Assembly: GCA_031259875.1 (NCBI GenBank)
Contig: JAIRKW010000001.1
Span: 1-8,649, forward strand
DNA from: Campylobacteraceae bacterium
GTDB lineage: Bacteria; Campylobacterota; Campylobacteria; Campylobacterales; Campylobacteraceae
Direction: 5' to 3'
DNA: 8,649 nucleotides
A program made the translations under genes and the position numbers. The first letter of the stretch is position 1; each line of letters starts with the position of its first letter. This document shows, in pieces, positions 1-5,274 of this stretch. Under the pieces are notes generated by a model. It saw nothing but the letters and a program-made list of their open reading frames with translations, made no database searches and was not told where the DNA came from.

Positions 1-2
1 TT

Positions 3-60
3 CAAAATGCCGTTTGTTGGATTGCTGATTGACAGTTTATCAAACAAAATGCGGCGTTTG
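3..60. repeat. Pair of near-identical short direct repeats
   Basis: CAAAATGCCGTTTG at 3-16 recurs as CAAAATGCGGCGTTTG at 45-60, differing by a two-base insertion. Between them, the stretch around 12-33 (GTTTGTTGGATTGCTGATTGACA) resembles the right arm of the palindromic element at 7914-8076 (GTGTTCTGGATTGCTATGTTGACG is the matching segment there). This may be a worn fragment of that family or the 3' untranslated part of the small lipoprotein gene on the minus strand. The match is short and the function is unknown. Confidence 0.3.
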
Positions 61-64
61 TATT

Positions 65-196
65 TTAAAACGATTTTTCATATTCATAGCTAATATGTCC
101 GCTAACATCTATGCCTTGATTGTTAGTAGAGATACTCGTACAACCCGATAATATAATACTAACTAACACACAAACTACGGCAAACAATATTTTCAT
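65..196 (-). CDS. Small lipoprotein, 43 residues, unknown function
   Basis: The frame begins MKILFAVVCVLVSIILSGC and continues TSISTNNQGIDVSGHISYEY to EKSF and a TAA stop. The first 18 residues form a short basic start plus a hydrophobic stretch, and ILSGC is a good lipobox with cysteine 19 as the lipidated residue, so the mature peptide would be about 25 residues anchored in a membrane. The start at 196 is chosen over the ATG one codon upstream (199) because the GGAG at 203-206 sits six bases away. It lies 70 bp downstream of the Zur gene on the same strand and may share its transcript. Size and lipobox recall entericidin-type mini-lipoproteins, but the mature part shows no real similarity to them. 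It could also be the truncated head of a longer lipoprotein, although the frame after the stop shows no obvious continuation. The gene call is fairly secure; the function is unknown. Confidence 0.6.
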   Translation of the reverse strand: MKILFAVVCVLVSIILSGCTSISTNNQGIDVSGHISYEYEKSF

Positions 197-251
197 CATT
201 CTCTCCAATTTTTTGGTAATTTTAGCGCAGATAAATTAACATCATATGCGT

Positions 252-275
252 AAGCGTTTTTTGATTTTAACGCTT
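252..275 (-). terminator. Short hairpin at the 3' end of the zur gene
   Basis: AAGCGTT (252-258) and AACGCTT (269-275) are a perfect 7-bp inverted repeat around a 10-base AT-rich loop, overlapping the stop codon of the Fur-family gene. No T tract follows it in the minus direction, so it would be a weak terminator at best and may only be a stabilising or attenuating hairpin between zur and the small lipoprotein gene. Confidence 0.25.
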
Positions 276-644
276 GCATGTTTTGCAAACGCCCTTTAAT
301 ATGACATTTTTGACGCTATGCTCTTCAACGTTGGGATTTACTGCAAAATCCACGCATATAACGCTATGACAGCTCTCGCAGACAAAATGGGCGTGAGTTT
401 TTTTTGAGAGCTCAAAATACCATTTGCGCTCATCGGATTCAAATTTTTGAACAATATTTGCCTCCTCAAACAAAGAGATATTTCTGTAAAATGTCGCCTT
501 GTCCATATCTGTTTTCATTTTGGTGCGGATTTGCTCATAATTTAAAGGAGCATTTGCTCTGCTTAGGATATTAAGTATCATTTCTCTTGCAGTTGTTAGC
601 TTGATATTTTTATCTTTAAAAAGTTTTTTTATTTTACTTACCAT
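267..644 (-). CDS. zur: Fur-family metal-responsive repressor, probably Zur
   Basis: The 125-residue product has the Fur family layout: an N-terminal winged helix (about 1-80) with a recognition helix around MDKATFYRNISLF (47-59), then the dimerisation and metal-binding part. HAHFVCESCH (84-93) is the family HxHxxCxxC signature, and GVCKTCKR at the very end supplies the second CxxC, so both halves of the structural zinc site are present. H84, H86, E107/E108 and H109 could form the sensing site. The start is the ATG at 644 with AAGGA at 654-658 nine bases upstream. The gene is divergent from znuACB, and its promoter is overlapped by one of two identical palindromes that also guard znuA, which is why Zur is preferred over Fur or PerR. 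Zn-loaded repressor would shut off zinc import and probably its own gene. Sequence alone does not exclude a different metal. Confidence 0.85.
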   Translation of the reverse strand: MVSKIKKLFKDKNIKLTTAREMILNILSRANAPLNYEQIRTKMKTDMDKATFYRNISLFEEANIVQKFESDERKWYFELSKKTHAHFVCESCHSVICVDFAVNPNVEEHSVKNVILKGVCKTCKR

Positions 645-697
645 CTTAATTTGTCCTTGTGTAAATCAGCTGTTTTCAAATCATCTCGTTCAATACA

Positions 698-726
698 ATA
701 ATAGCAAAATTTTTATTAAGCTGCAA
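698..726 (-). promoter_or_regulatory. Promoter of zur
   Basis: Reading the minus strand, TTGCAG (726-721) and TATTAT (703-698) are separated by exactly 17 bases, a good sigma-70 type promoter placing the transcript start near 691 and leaving a leader of about 46 bases. The -35 hexamer overlaps the palindrome at 722-736, so a repressor bound there would block zur transcription, giving autoregulation. Confidence 0.6.
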
Positions 727-736
727 CTAAGTTGCA
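722..736. promoter_or_regulatory. Operator palindrome 1, probable Zur box
   Basis: TGCAACT-A-AGTTGCA is a perfect 7-1-7 palindrome, the geometry used by Fur-family dimers. An identical copy lies 38 bp downstream. This copy overlaps the -35 of the zur promoter and sits just upstream of the likely -10 of the znu promoter, so it can act in both directions. Assignment to Zur is inferred from the flanking genes. Confidence 0.75.
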
Positions 737-740
737 TTTA

Positions 741-748
741 TATATTAT
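741..748 (+). promoter_or_regulatory. Probable -10 region of the znuA operon
   Basis: TATATTAT lies between the two palindromes. No clear -35 is seen 16-18 bases upstream; this is common in Campylobacterota, where the -35 is poorly conserved. A start near 755 would put the second palindrome over the start of transcription, giving repression when metal is abundant. The ribosome binding site AAGGAG for znuA is at 781-786. Confidence 0.45.
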
Positions 749-759
749 CCTGAAAATTT

Positions 760-774
760 TGCAACTAAGTTGCA
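760..774. promoter_or_regulatory. Operator palindrome 2, probable Zur box
   Basis: This is a second exact copy of TGCAACT-A-AGTTGCA. It lies between the presumed znuA transcription start and the Shine-Dalgarno sequence, ending 19 bases before the znuA ATG. Centre-to-centre distance to the first copy is 38 bp, a little under four helical turns, so two dimers could sit on nearly the same face of the DNA. Confidence 0.75.
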
Positions 775-793
775 TAGTCAAAGGAGTTTTACA

Positions 794-1744
794 ATGTTTC
801 GTATCATAATTTGTATATGTTTAGGTGCATTTGCGCTTTATGCAAAGCCGACTGTTACGGTTAGTATCCTGCCGCAGCAATATATGGTGGAAAAAATTGC
901 AGGCGACAGTGTGGATGTTGCGGTGATGGTAAGCGCGAACGCAAACCATGAAACTTACGAGCCAAAGCCGAGCCAAATGAAGCTTTTGGCAAAATCGGAT
1001 ATATATTTTGCTGTTGGATTGCCTTTTGAAGAGGCGTGGCTTTATAGATTTGCCACAGCTTCGCCTAAAATGAAGATAATTGATACGGGGGAGGGAATCG
1101 AAAAGATAGAGTTGAGTGAACACCATCACGACCATGATGAAGACCATCATGATAAAGATGTACATCACGATGATGAGCACGAAGATTATGACACAGAGCA
1201 TAATCATCACGAAGTCAGCCATAATGACCATGACCACGCAAGTCACGGTGACCATCATCACGATGGACTTGACCCACACATCTGGCTTGACCCCGTACTG
1301 GTTAAAATCCAAGCCAAAACCATAACTACTGTACTCTCTTCAAAATATCCTCAAAATGCTGCACTTTATACAAAAAATTATGAGAGTTTTGCAAAGGAAT
1401 TGGATGGACTTCATGCAGAACTTTCTAAAAAACTTGGTGCTTTAAAAAATAGAAGCTTTTTTGTATTTCACCCTTCGTGGGGTTATTTTGCAAAAAGATA
1501 CGGTTTGGAGCAGATATTTGTTGAGGTTGAGGGCAAAGAACCCAAAGCTGCCGAACTTATAGAGATACTCAAAAGTGCAAAAGTAAAAAATATTAAAGCC
1601 CTATTAGTTGAACCTCAGGTTTCAGAAAAAAACGCTAAAATAGTGGCTGACGAAATAAAGGTAAAACTCATCAAGGTTGACCCTATGAAAAAAGATTTAA
1701 GTAAAAATTTAAATGAATTGGCGGATACGCTGTTAGGACTTTAA
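794..1744 (+). CDS. znuA: Zinc ABC transporter, periplasmic zinc-binding protein ZnuA
   Basis: This 316-residue cluster A-I (TroA/ZnuA) binding protein captures zinc in the periplasm and hands it to the ZnuB permease. Residues 1-17 are a signal peptide ending ALYA before KPTVTVSILP. The expected zinc ligands are visible: H52 in ANHETYEPKPS, H162 in DPHIWLDP, H226 in FHPSWGYF, with D296 (VDPM) a possible fourth contact. A flexible acidic loop at about 109-157 holds 19 histidines, typical of ZnuA rather than manganese-binding relatives. The ATG at 794 is chosen because AAGGAG (781-786) lies seven bases ahead; an in-frame TTG at 770 falls inside the operator palindrome and gives a worse signal peptide. 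The gene is first in the operon, and its stop is directly followed by the start of znuC. It is likely derepressed under zinc limitation through the two upstream palindromes. Confidence 0.93.
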   Translation: MFRIIICICLGAFALYAKPTVTVSILPQQYMVEKIAGDSVDVAVMVSANANHETYEPKPSQMKLLAKSDIYFAVGLPFEEAWLYRFATASPKMKIIDTGEGIEKIELSEHHHDHDEDHHDKDVHHDDEHEDYDTEHNHHEVSHNDHDHASHGDHHHDGLDPHIWLDPVLVKIQAKTITTVLSSKYPQNAALYTKNYESFAKELDGLHAELSKKLGALKNRSFFVFHPSWGYFAKRYGLEQIFVEVEGKEPKAAELIEILKSAKVKNIKALLVEPQVSEKNAKIVADEIKVKLIKVDPMKKDLSKNLNELADTLLGL

Positions 1745-2482
1745 GTGGTGCGGGTTTGCAATCTATCTTTTGTGTATGATAAGGAAAATGTGCTTGAAAA
1801 TGTAAGTTTTGAGTATGACAAAAGCGATTTTTTGGCTATTGTCGGACCAAATGGCGGCGGAAAAAGTACACTTTTGAAATTGATTTTGGGGCTTTTGAAG
1901 CCAACGAGTGGCAAAGTGGAATTATCCTCGCACGAGATAGGTTATGTCCCGCAGAATACCATGCCAAGTGGCGAATTTCCCATAAGCGTTTTAGATGTCG
2001 CGCTTATGGGAAGACTTAAAAATAACCGCTTTGGTTTTTACAAAAAAGAAGACAGGCAAAAAGCATTTGAAGCTCTTGAAAAAGTGGGTATGCAGGAGTG
2101 GGCGCATAAAAAAATAGGCGAGCTTTCGATAGGTCAAAGGCAAAAAGTTTTTATTGCCCGCGCTCTTGCATGTGAAGCAAAACTGCTAATTTTGGATGAG
2201 CCGACTGCTAGCGTTGATATGCAAGGACAAGTGCAGATTTACAATATTCTAAAATCCCTGAACAGCGACAAAGGTGTTATTGTAGTAAGTCACGATATGG
2301 ATGTGGTTTTGGGTTACGCTACCAAAATAGCGTATGTGAGCCGCACACTTTTTATGCACGAATCTTCTGCTCTTACGAAAGAGCTGTTTTTTGAAAAATT
2401 GCAGTCAAACGACAAACACAACTGTCCGGTTGATGTGTTTATGGCAAATACCTGCATACACAAAACGGGTGAAAAATGTTAG
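1745..2482 (+). CDS. znuC: Zinc ABC transporter ATPase ZnuC
   Basis: This 245-residue ABC ATPase powers the ZnuB permease from the cytoplasmic side. Walker A GPNGGGKS is at 34-41, the Q-loop glutamine is in VPQN (Q70), the signature LSIGQ is at 127-131, Walker B LLILDEP at 147-153 and the switch histidine in SHD (H183). Length is normal for ZnuC. The start is a GTG immediately after the znuA stop, with AGGA at 1735-1738 inside the znuA end; the next codon is also GTG (1748) and cannot be excluded. The C-terminal tail has H225, C227, C237, H239 and C245, which could bind metal; this is an observation, not a known property. The end overlaps the start of the next ORF by seven bases (ATGTTAG), pointing to translational coupling. 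Confidence 0.93.
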   Translation: MVRVCNLSFVYDKENVLENVSFEYDKSDFLAIVGPNGGGKSTLLKLILGLLKPTSGKVELSSHEIGYVPQNTMPSGEFPISVLDVALMGRLKNNRFGFYKKEDRQKAFEALEKVGMQEWAHKKIGELSIGQRQKVFIARALACEAKLLILDEPTASVDMQGQVQIYNILKSLNSDKGVIVVSHDMDVVLGYATKIAYVSRTLFMHESSALTKELFFEKLQSNDKHNCPVDVFMANTCIHKTGEKC

Positions 2483-2907
2483 TAGTTTTGAATTGCTTTT
2501 TACTTTTTGCTCAAACACTGTTTGTGCATATAAAAGCGGCGGTTTGCGCTTTATTATACGGATTTAAATATCTCACAAGATTCTATAATATATTGCATAC
2601 AGAAGGGCTAACATGTGTTAGCGGTTTTTACTGCGGCGCAACTTGTAAGTTTTTTGATTTGGCAAATAAAATAGATTTGATATATTTACTGCGAACGTTT
2701 GTATGTGCACTAACAACGCTGCTAAGAGTTTGCATGCTGATAACAGACGTTAGCAGTTGCGGCTTGACTCGAAAATTGGAAGCAATCTGTCAGATATATT
2801 GCAAAAAAAATGATAAAAGCTTTGTCGTATCTTATGCGCAAATAGAAGTGTTTTTAAAAAGAGTACAATCTGCTAATAAAAGAGGCGGCGATGTTAGAAG
2901 CTCTTAG
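2476..2907 (+). CDS. Cysteine-rich hypothetical protein embedded in the znu operon
   Basis: I do not recognise this family. The frame encodes 143 residues with ten cysteines (7, 24, 47, 53, 57, 77, 86, 95, 105, 109), including two CxxxC pairs (53/57 and 105/109). Residues 1-33 are strongly hydrophobic (LVVLNCFLLFAQTLFV and on), so it may be membrane-attached; residues 66-92 are moderately hydrophobic; the end is basic. It starts at an ATG overlapping the znuC stop and ends 17 bases inside znuB, so it fills precisely the gap that is usually absent between znuC and znuB. The double overlap and the uninterrupted 143 codons in AT-rich DNA argue that it is translated. Against it: a weak ribosome site (GGTGA at 2468-2472 only) and no identifiable domain. 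A role in zinc handling is only a guess from position and cysteine content. Confidence 0.6.
   Translation: MLVVLNCFLLFAQTLFVHIKAAVCALLYGFKYLTRFYNILHTEGLTCVSGFYCGATCKFFDLANKIDLIYLLRTFVCALTTLLRVCMLITDVSSCGLTRKLEAICQIYCKKNDKSFVVSYAQIEVFLKRVQSANKRGGDVRSS
2607..2622. repeat. Perfect dyad inside the cysteine-rich ORF
   Basis: GCTAACA-TG-TGTTAGC is a perfect 7-bp inverted repeat with a two-base centre. Related GTTAGC/GCTAAC words occur nearby (2748-2753) and in the lipoprotein gene (about 101-106). It could be a weak internal hairpin or binding site, or chance. Confidence 0.3.
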
Positions 2908-3694
2908 TTTTCAGTTTGTGCAAAACGCGTTTTTTGCAGGAATCCTAGTCAGTATAGTGTGCGGAATTGTCGGAAGTTTGGTTGTGGTAAATCGTATGGT
3001 GTTTATTGCAGGCGGTATAGCACACGGTGCTTACGGTGGGCTTGGACTAGCGCTGTTTTTGGGTATATCGCCGCTTTTGGGTGCGCTGGGATTTTCTATG
3101 GCTTTGTCTATGATTATAGCATTTTTGACTTACGCCAATAAAGAGAGAGCAGATGCGATAATAGGCGCTATTTGGGCTTTTGGAATGGCTGTTGGTATCA
3201 TATTTGCCGATATGAGCAGAGGCTACAATACAGACTTGACAAGTTTTCTATTTGGCGCTATTTTAAGTGTCTCAATCGGTGATTTGTGGCTTATGGGGAC
3301 AGTATGCATTTTGATAATGCTGTTTGCCGCTATTTTTTACAAAGAGTTTTTAGCTATTAGTTTTGATATGGAGTTTGCCAAACTTCGAGGCTTGAATACG
3401 AAAATTTTTTATACCGTTTTGCTGATTATGACCGCACTTTGCATAGTCTCTTGTATCCGTGCTGTGGGGCTCATATTGGTTGTGGCACTTTTGAGTATTC
3501 CGCCTTATATAGCTGAAAAATTTTGTGTGAAATTATCGCAGATGATGTTTTTATCAGCTCTCTTGTCCGTAATATTTACACTGACAGGACTTATTTTTTC
3601 TTATATGTTTGATTTAACTTCTGGTGCTTCAATTATCTTGGTAGCATCTTTGGCTTTTTTTATTGTCAAAGTATGCGTCAAAAATCGCGGATAA
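2891..3694 (+). CDS. znuB: Zinc ABC transporter permease ZnuB
   Basis: This 267-residue inner-membrane permease of the ABC-3 family forms the channel for zinc delivered by ZnuA. It is hydrophobic throughout with about eight predicted membrane segments (for example 13-33, 50-68, 70-80, 91-106, 130-147, 175-197 and 216-262). The family motif near the first cytoplasmic loop is present as GGIAHGAYGGLG (41-52), corresponding to the usual G-x-SHAAxGG region. The start is the ATG at 2891 with AGAGG at 2881-2885 five bases upstream, overlapping the end of the preceding ORF by 17 bases. The stop is TAA followed by a TAG in frame. It is the last gene of the operon, and no convincing terminator follows. 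Confidence 0.92.
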   Translation: MLEALSFQFVQNAFFAGILVSIVCGIVGSLVVVNRMVFIAGGIAHGAYGGLGLALFLGISPLLGALGFSMALSMIIAFLTYANKERADAIIGAIWAFGMAVGIIFADMSRGYNTDLTSFLFGAILSVSIGDLWLMGTVCILIMLFAAIFYKEFLAISFDMEFAKLRGLNTKIFYTVLLIMTALCIVSCIRAVGLILVVALLSIPPYIAEKFCVKLSQMMFLSALLSVIFTLTGLIFSYMFDLTSGASIILVASLAFFIVKVCVKNRG

Positions 3695-3716
3695 TAGTGT
3701 AAGTTTATTCCATTTT

Positions 3717-3745
3717 GCCACTGCAGGCGAAAGTGTGGTAATCTG
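3717..3745 (+). repeat. Degenerate left arm of the palindromic repeat family
   Basis: The stretch GCCACTGCAGGCGAAAGTGT followed by GGTAATCTG matches the family left arm (GTCATTGCGAGCG...GCGGCAATCC) with several changes. TTGCCAC at 3715-3721 and GTGGTAA at 3735-3741 can also pair (one G-U), giving a hairpin 21 bp after the znuB stop; no T run follows. Confidence 0.4.
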
Positions 3746-3880
3746 AAGAAATTGCCAATATGTTTCATTGCTTCTTTGCTGCTTTTGTATTATTTGCGTG
3801 CAAGCTGTCGTCCCTCTAAAAACGGAAATTCAAAATGGGTTTGAATGAATATTAAAATATGCAAAATACAACTTCTTTTA

Positions 3881-3907
3881 TCATTATGGATGAAGCGCAG
3901 CAATCCA
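3881..3907 (+). repeat. Solo left arm of the palindromic repeat family
   Basis: TCATTATGGATGAAGCGCAG followed by CAATCCA is a left arm. With the solo right arm at 4168-4203 it brackets the near-complete element at 3963-4110, so the two outer arms may be one older element split by the inner one. Confidence 0.5.
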
Positions 3908-3962
3908 TTTCATTAAGGAAGCGACAAAGAATAGATAAGAGAATGAATAAATCCAAATCTTT

Positions 3963-4110
3963 CGTCATTGCAAGTGAAGTGCAGTAATCCAGAGGAGTTA
4001 TCAAAAAAGACAAGTTATTCTTTATTTGTCAAAATAGAAAACTTGTGGGTTTAAAATCTTGAACGTTTCGTGTTGTGGATTGCCGCGTCGCTATGCTTAT
4101 CGCAATGACT
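3963..4110. repeat. MITE-like palindromic element, copy A (148 bp)
   Basis: The left arm is CGTCATTGCAAGTGAAGTGC followed by AGTAATCC (3963-3990). The right arm (4077-4109) is GGATTGCCGCGTCGCTATGC, then TTATCGCAATGAC, the imperfect reverse complement of the left arm. Just inside the right arm lies the family box TTTAAAATCTTGAACGTTTC followed by GTGTTGTGG (about 4051-4079), shared with copies at 4419-4602 and 7914-8076. No transposase is present, so it would be a non-autonomous element; flanking target duplications are not evident. Confidence 0.7.
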
Positions 4111-4167
4111 AAAAAAACAAAAATACTTTTATGCTTTGTAATAAAATTACTCTTTTGATATTTTCTT

Positions 4168-4203
4168 GGATTGGTACGATACTCTCTGCGTCTTACAATG
4201 ACG
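4168..4203 (+). repeat. Solo right arm of the palindromic repeat family
   Basis: GGATTGGTACG at the left and CTTACAATGACG at the right match the two ends of the family right arm. No inner family box is found directly to its left. Confidence 0.5.
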
Positions 4204-4299
4204 TTTTATTACAATGAAGACGAACCTCCCCCTTGGCGACATACCTGCAAAATCTGAAAAGATTTTAATAATATTGAAATGTAAAAGGAAATATATTTT

Positions 4300-4336
4300 G
4301 TCATTGCAATGAGGTGAAATAAAGCAGAGCAATCCA
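4300..4336 (+). repeat. Solo left arm of the palindromic repeat family
   Basis: GTCATTGCAATGAGG at the left and AGAGCAATCCA at the right match the ends of the left arm. GAGGTG (4311-4316) and CACCTC (4335-4340) also form an inverted repeat around it. Confidence 0.5.
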
Positions 4337-4345
4337 CCTCTTTTT

Positions 4346-4386
4346 ATCATTGAGAGAGGGAATATAGTGACTGATGTGGCAATCTA
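4346..4386 (+). repeat. Degenerate left arm of the palindromic repeat family
   Basis: ATCATTGAGAG at the left and GTGGCAATCT at the right match the left-arm ends. It is the second of three left arms in a row (4300, 4346, 4419), suggesting repeated insertion or local duplication. Confidence 0.4.
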
Positions 4387-4418
4387 TGAGGATTTCCAAA
4401 AAAGTTATCGCCTTTTTT

Positions 4419-4602
4419 CTCATCACTGCGAGCGTCAGCACGGCAATCTGGTAAGACGCTTGTGTCTTCATCGTTTGATTTAGTTCAATTGTATAAGGAA
4501 ATTTAAAATTAAATATTTGTAGTTTAAAGCTCACAAGGTTTAAAATTTGAACACTTTGTGTTGTTGAGTTGCTGTGTTGAGCGTGTTAGCCCGCAATGAC
4601 GA
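4419..4602. repeat. MITE-like palindromic element, copy B (about 184 bp)
   Basis: The left arm CTCATCACTGCGAGCGTCAG, then CACGGCAATCTGG (to 4451), and the right arm GAGTTGCTGTGTTGAGCG, then TGTTAGCCCGCAATGACGA (to 4602), are imperfect reverse complements. The interior follows the copy at 7914-8076: a stretch like GACGCTTGTGTCTTCATCG, an AT-rich middle, and the box TTTAAAATTTGAACACTTTG then TGTTG. AACAC-TTT-GTGTT (4550-4562) is a small inner hairpin. No coding capacity is evident; frames across it are by-products. Confidence 0.7.
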
Positions 4603-4987
4603 AAGGGGAGTGCTAAAATAATGAAAAAATAAATACAATTCAATGATGAAAAAATGAAAACGCAAACAGATTTATCGCTTTATTTGTTTAGTTTTACATT
4701 TTCTGCGATATGCGTTTTGCTTGTCATTAGGCTGCAGAAATGATATAAAGAAAAGAATTATTGCAAAACGGATTGGATAAAACCGCATCTTCAAAATTTT
4801 TTTATACTTAGCAAAGCATAGTGCATGCAAAAAGATTTTAGGCTTTAGTATTAGTAGTCTATAAAAACTTAACGATATTTTTGTATAGTCAGGACAGATT
4901 TGTGCAATATTCCTTAGAAATTTGACAAAATAGAGACAAAAACCACCATGCGTGAAATATTGCTCAAACTTTTGCATATTATTTGAT
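4603..4987. other. Intergenic stretch without recognisable genes
   Basis: A 101-codon minus-strand frame (4672-4977) lies here but has no ribosome binding site and a composition rich in F, K, I and L of the kind AT-rich non-coding DNA gives. I see no arm of the palindromic repeat in this part, and no RNA gene. Confidence 0.5.
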
Positions 4988-5014
4988 ATCTCACTTTTTC
5001 TGAAAAAGTGAGAT
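4988..5014. terminator. Strong perfect hairpin ahead of the copper receptor gene
   Basis: ATCTCACTTTTT (4988-4999) pairs perfectly with AAAAAGTGAGAT (5003-5014) around the three-base loop CTG, a 12-bp stem. Only a weak T-rich tail (TTTATG) follows on the plus strand, so its role as a terminator is uncertain; it could insulate the receptor gene from the repeat-filled region upstream. The word AAAGTGAGA from its right arm recurs at 5255-5263 in the receptor leader. Confidence 0.45.
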
Positions 5015-5039
5015 TTATGATATTATTGTCATATTTTAT
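5014..5039 (+). repeat. Direct repeat, copy 1, upstream of the copper receptor gene
   Basis: This 26-base segment, built around TGATATTATTGTCATATTTT, matches 5225-5250 at 23 of 26 positions; the two copies are 211 bp apart. It directly adjoins the hairpin at 4988-5014. Its core TGATATTATTGTCA is close to symmetrical and could be a regulator site. Confidence 0.5.
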
Positions 5040-5121
5040 ATTAATACGGTTTTAAATTTATTTATATATAAAAAGTGGATTTTCGCAAAAATTTTTACTA
5101 CAATAAGTAATTTTAGAATAT

Positions 5122-5140
5122 TATCTTAATGCGTAAGATA
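5122..5140. promoter_or_regulatory. Dyad upstream of the copper receptor gene
   Basis: TATCTTA-ATGCG-TAAGATA is a perfect 7-bp inverted repeat with a five-base centre, 135 bp ahead of the receptor ATG. Its form suits a dimeric regulator or a short hairpin. No regulator can be named. Confidence 0.35.
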
Positions 5141-5191
5141 GAACAAAAAGCGTAAATTGACGGAACTAAAGCAGATTGATTTGCTCAAATA

Positions 5192-5250
5192 TTGATAACG
5201 TATATTAAGATTTATTTTATATGGTTTCTGATATTATTACCATATTTTAT
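5192..5250 (+). promoter_or_regulatory. Likely promoter/operator region of the copper receptor gene
   Basis: TTGATA (5192-5197) and TTTTAT (5215-5220) are 17 bases apart and could be the -35 and -10. ATATGGT (5219-5225) and ACCATAT (5239-5245) form a perfect 7-bp dyad with a 13-base gap over the presumed transcription start. The second copy of the 26-base direct repeat is at 5225-5250. The leader to the ATG at 5275 has no good Shine-Dalgarno; GTGAGA at 5258-5263 is the nearest candidate. A metal-dependent regulator is plausible but not shown. Confidence 0.35.
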
Positions 5251-5274
5251 TTATAAAGTGAGACAACAGTAACA

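Noticed and set aside
770..793. Upstream TTG start for znuA
   Set aside because: It falls inside the second operator palindrome and before the Shine-Dalgarno; the ATG at 794 gives a proper signal peptide.
821..1312. 163-codon minus-strand frame opposite znuA
   Set aside because: It is antisense to the His/Asp-rich part of znuA; the M/V/I-rich translation mirrors CAT/GAC codons. Shadow frame.
1116..1325. 69-codon plus frame inside znuA
   Set aside because: Out-of-frame reading of the histidine loop (T/M/I-rich); no independent start signal.
2959..3141. 60-codon plus frame inside znuB
   Set aside because: It lies wholly within the convincing znuB frame; no ribosome site.
4147..4534. Two overlapping minus-strand frames (67 and 77 codons)
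   Set aside because: They run across palindromic repeat arms; their peptides echo those from the other repeat copy at 7879-8151, which shows they derive from the repeat and not from a gene.
3717..4602. CRISPR array
   Set aside because: Repeats are inverted, diverged and irregularly spaced, with no uniform spacers and no cas genes.
4672..4977. 101-codon minus-strand frame
   Set aside because: No Shine-Dalgarno before the ATG at 4977, F/K/L/I-heavy composition and no domain; more likely chance in AT-rich DNA, though a tiny lineage-specific gene cannot be fully excluded.
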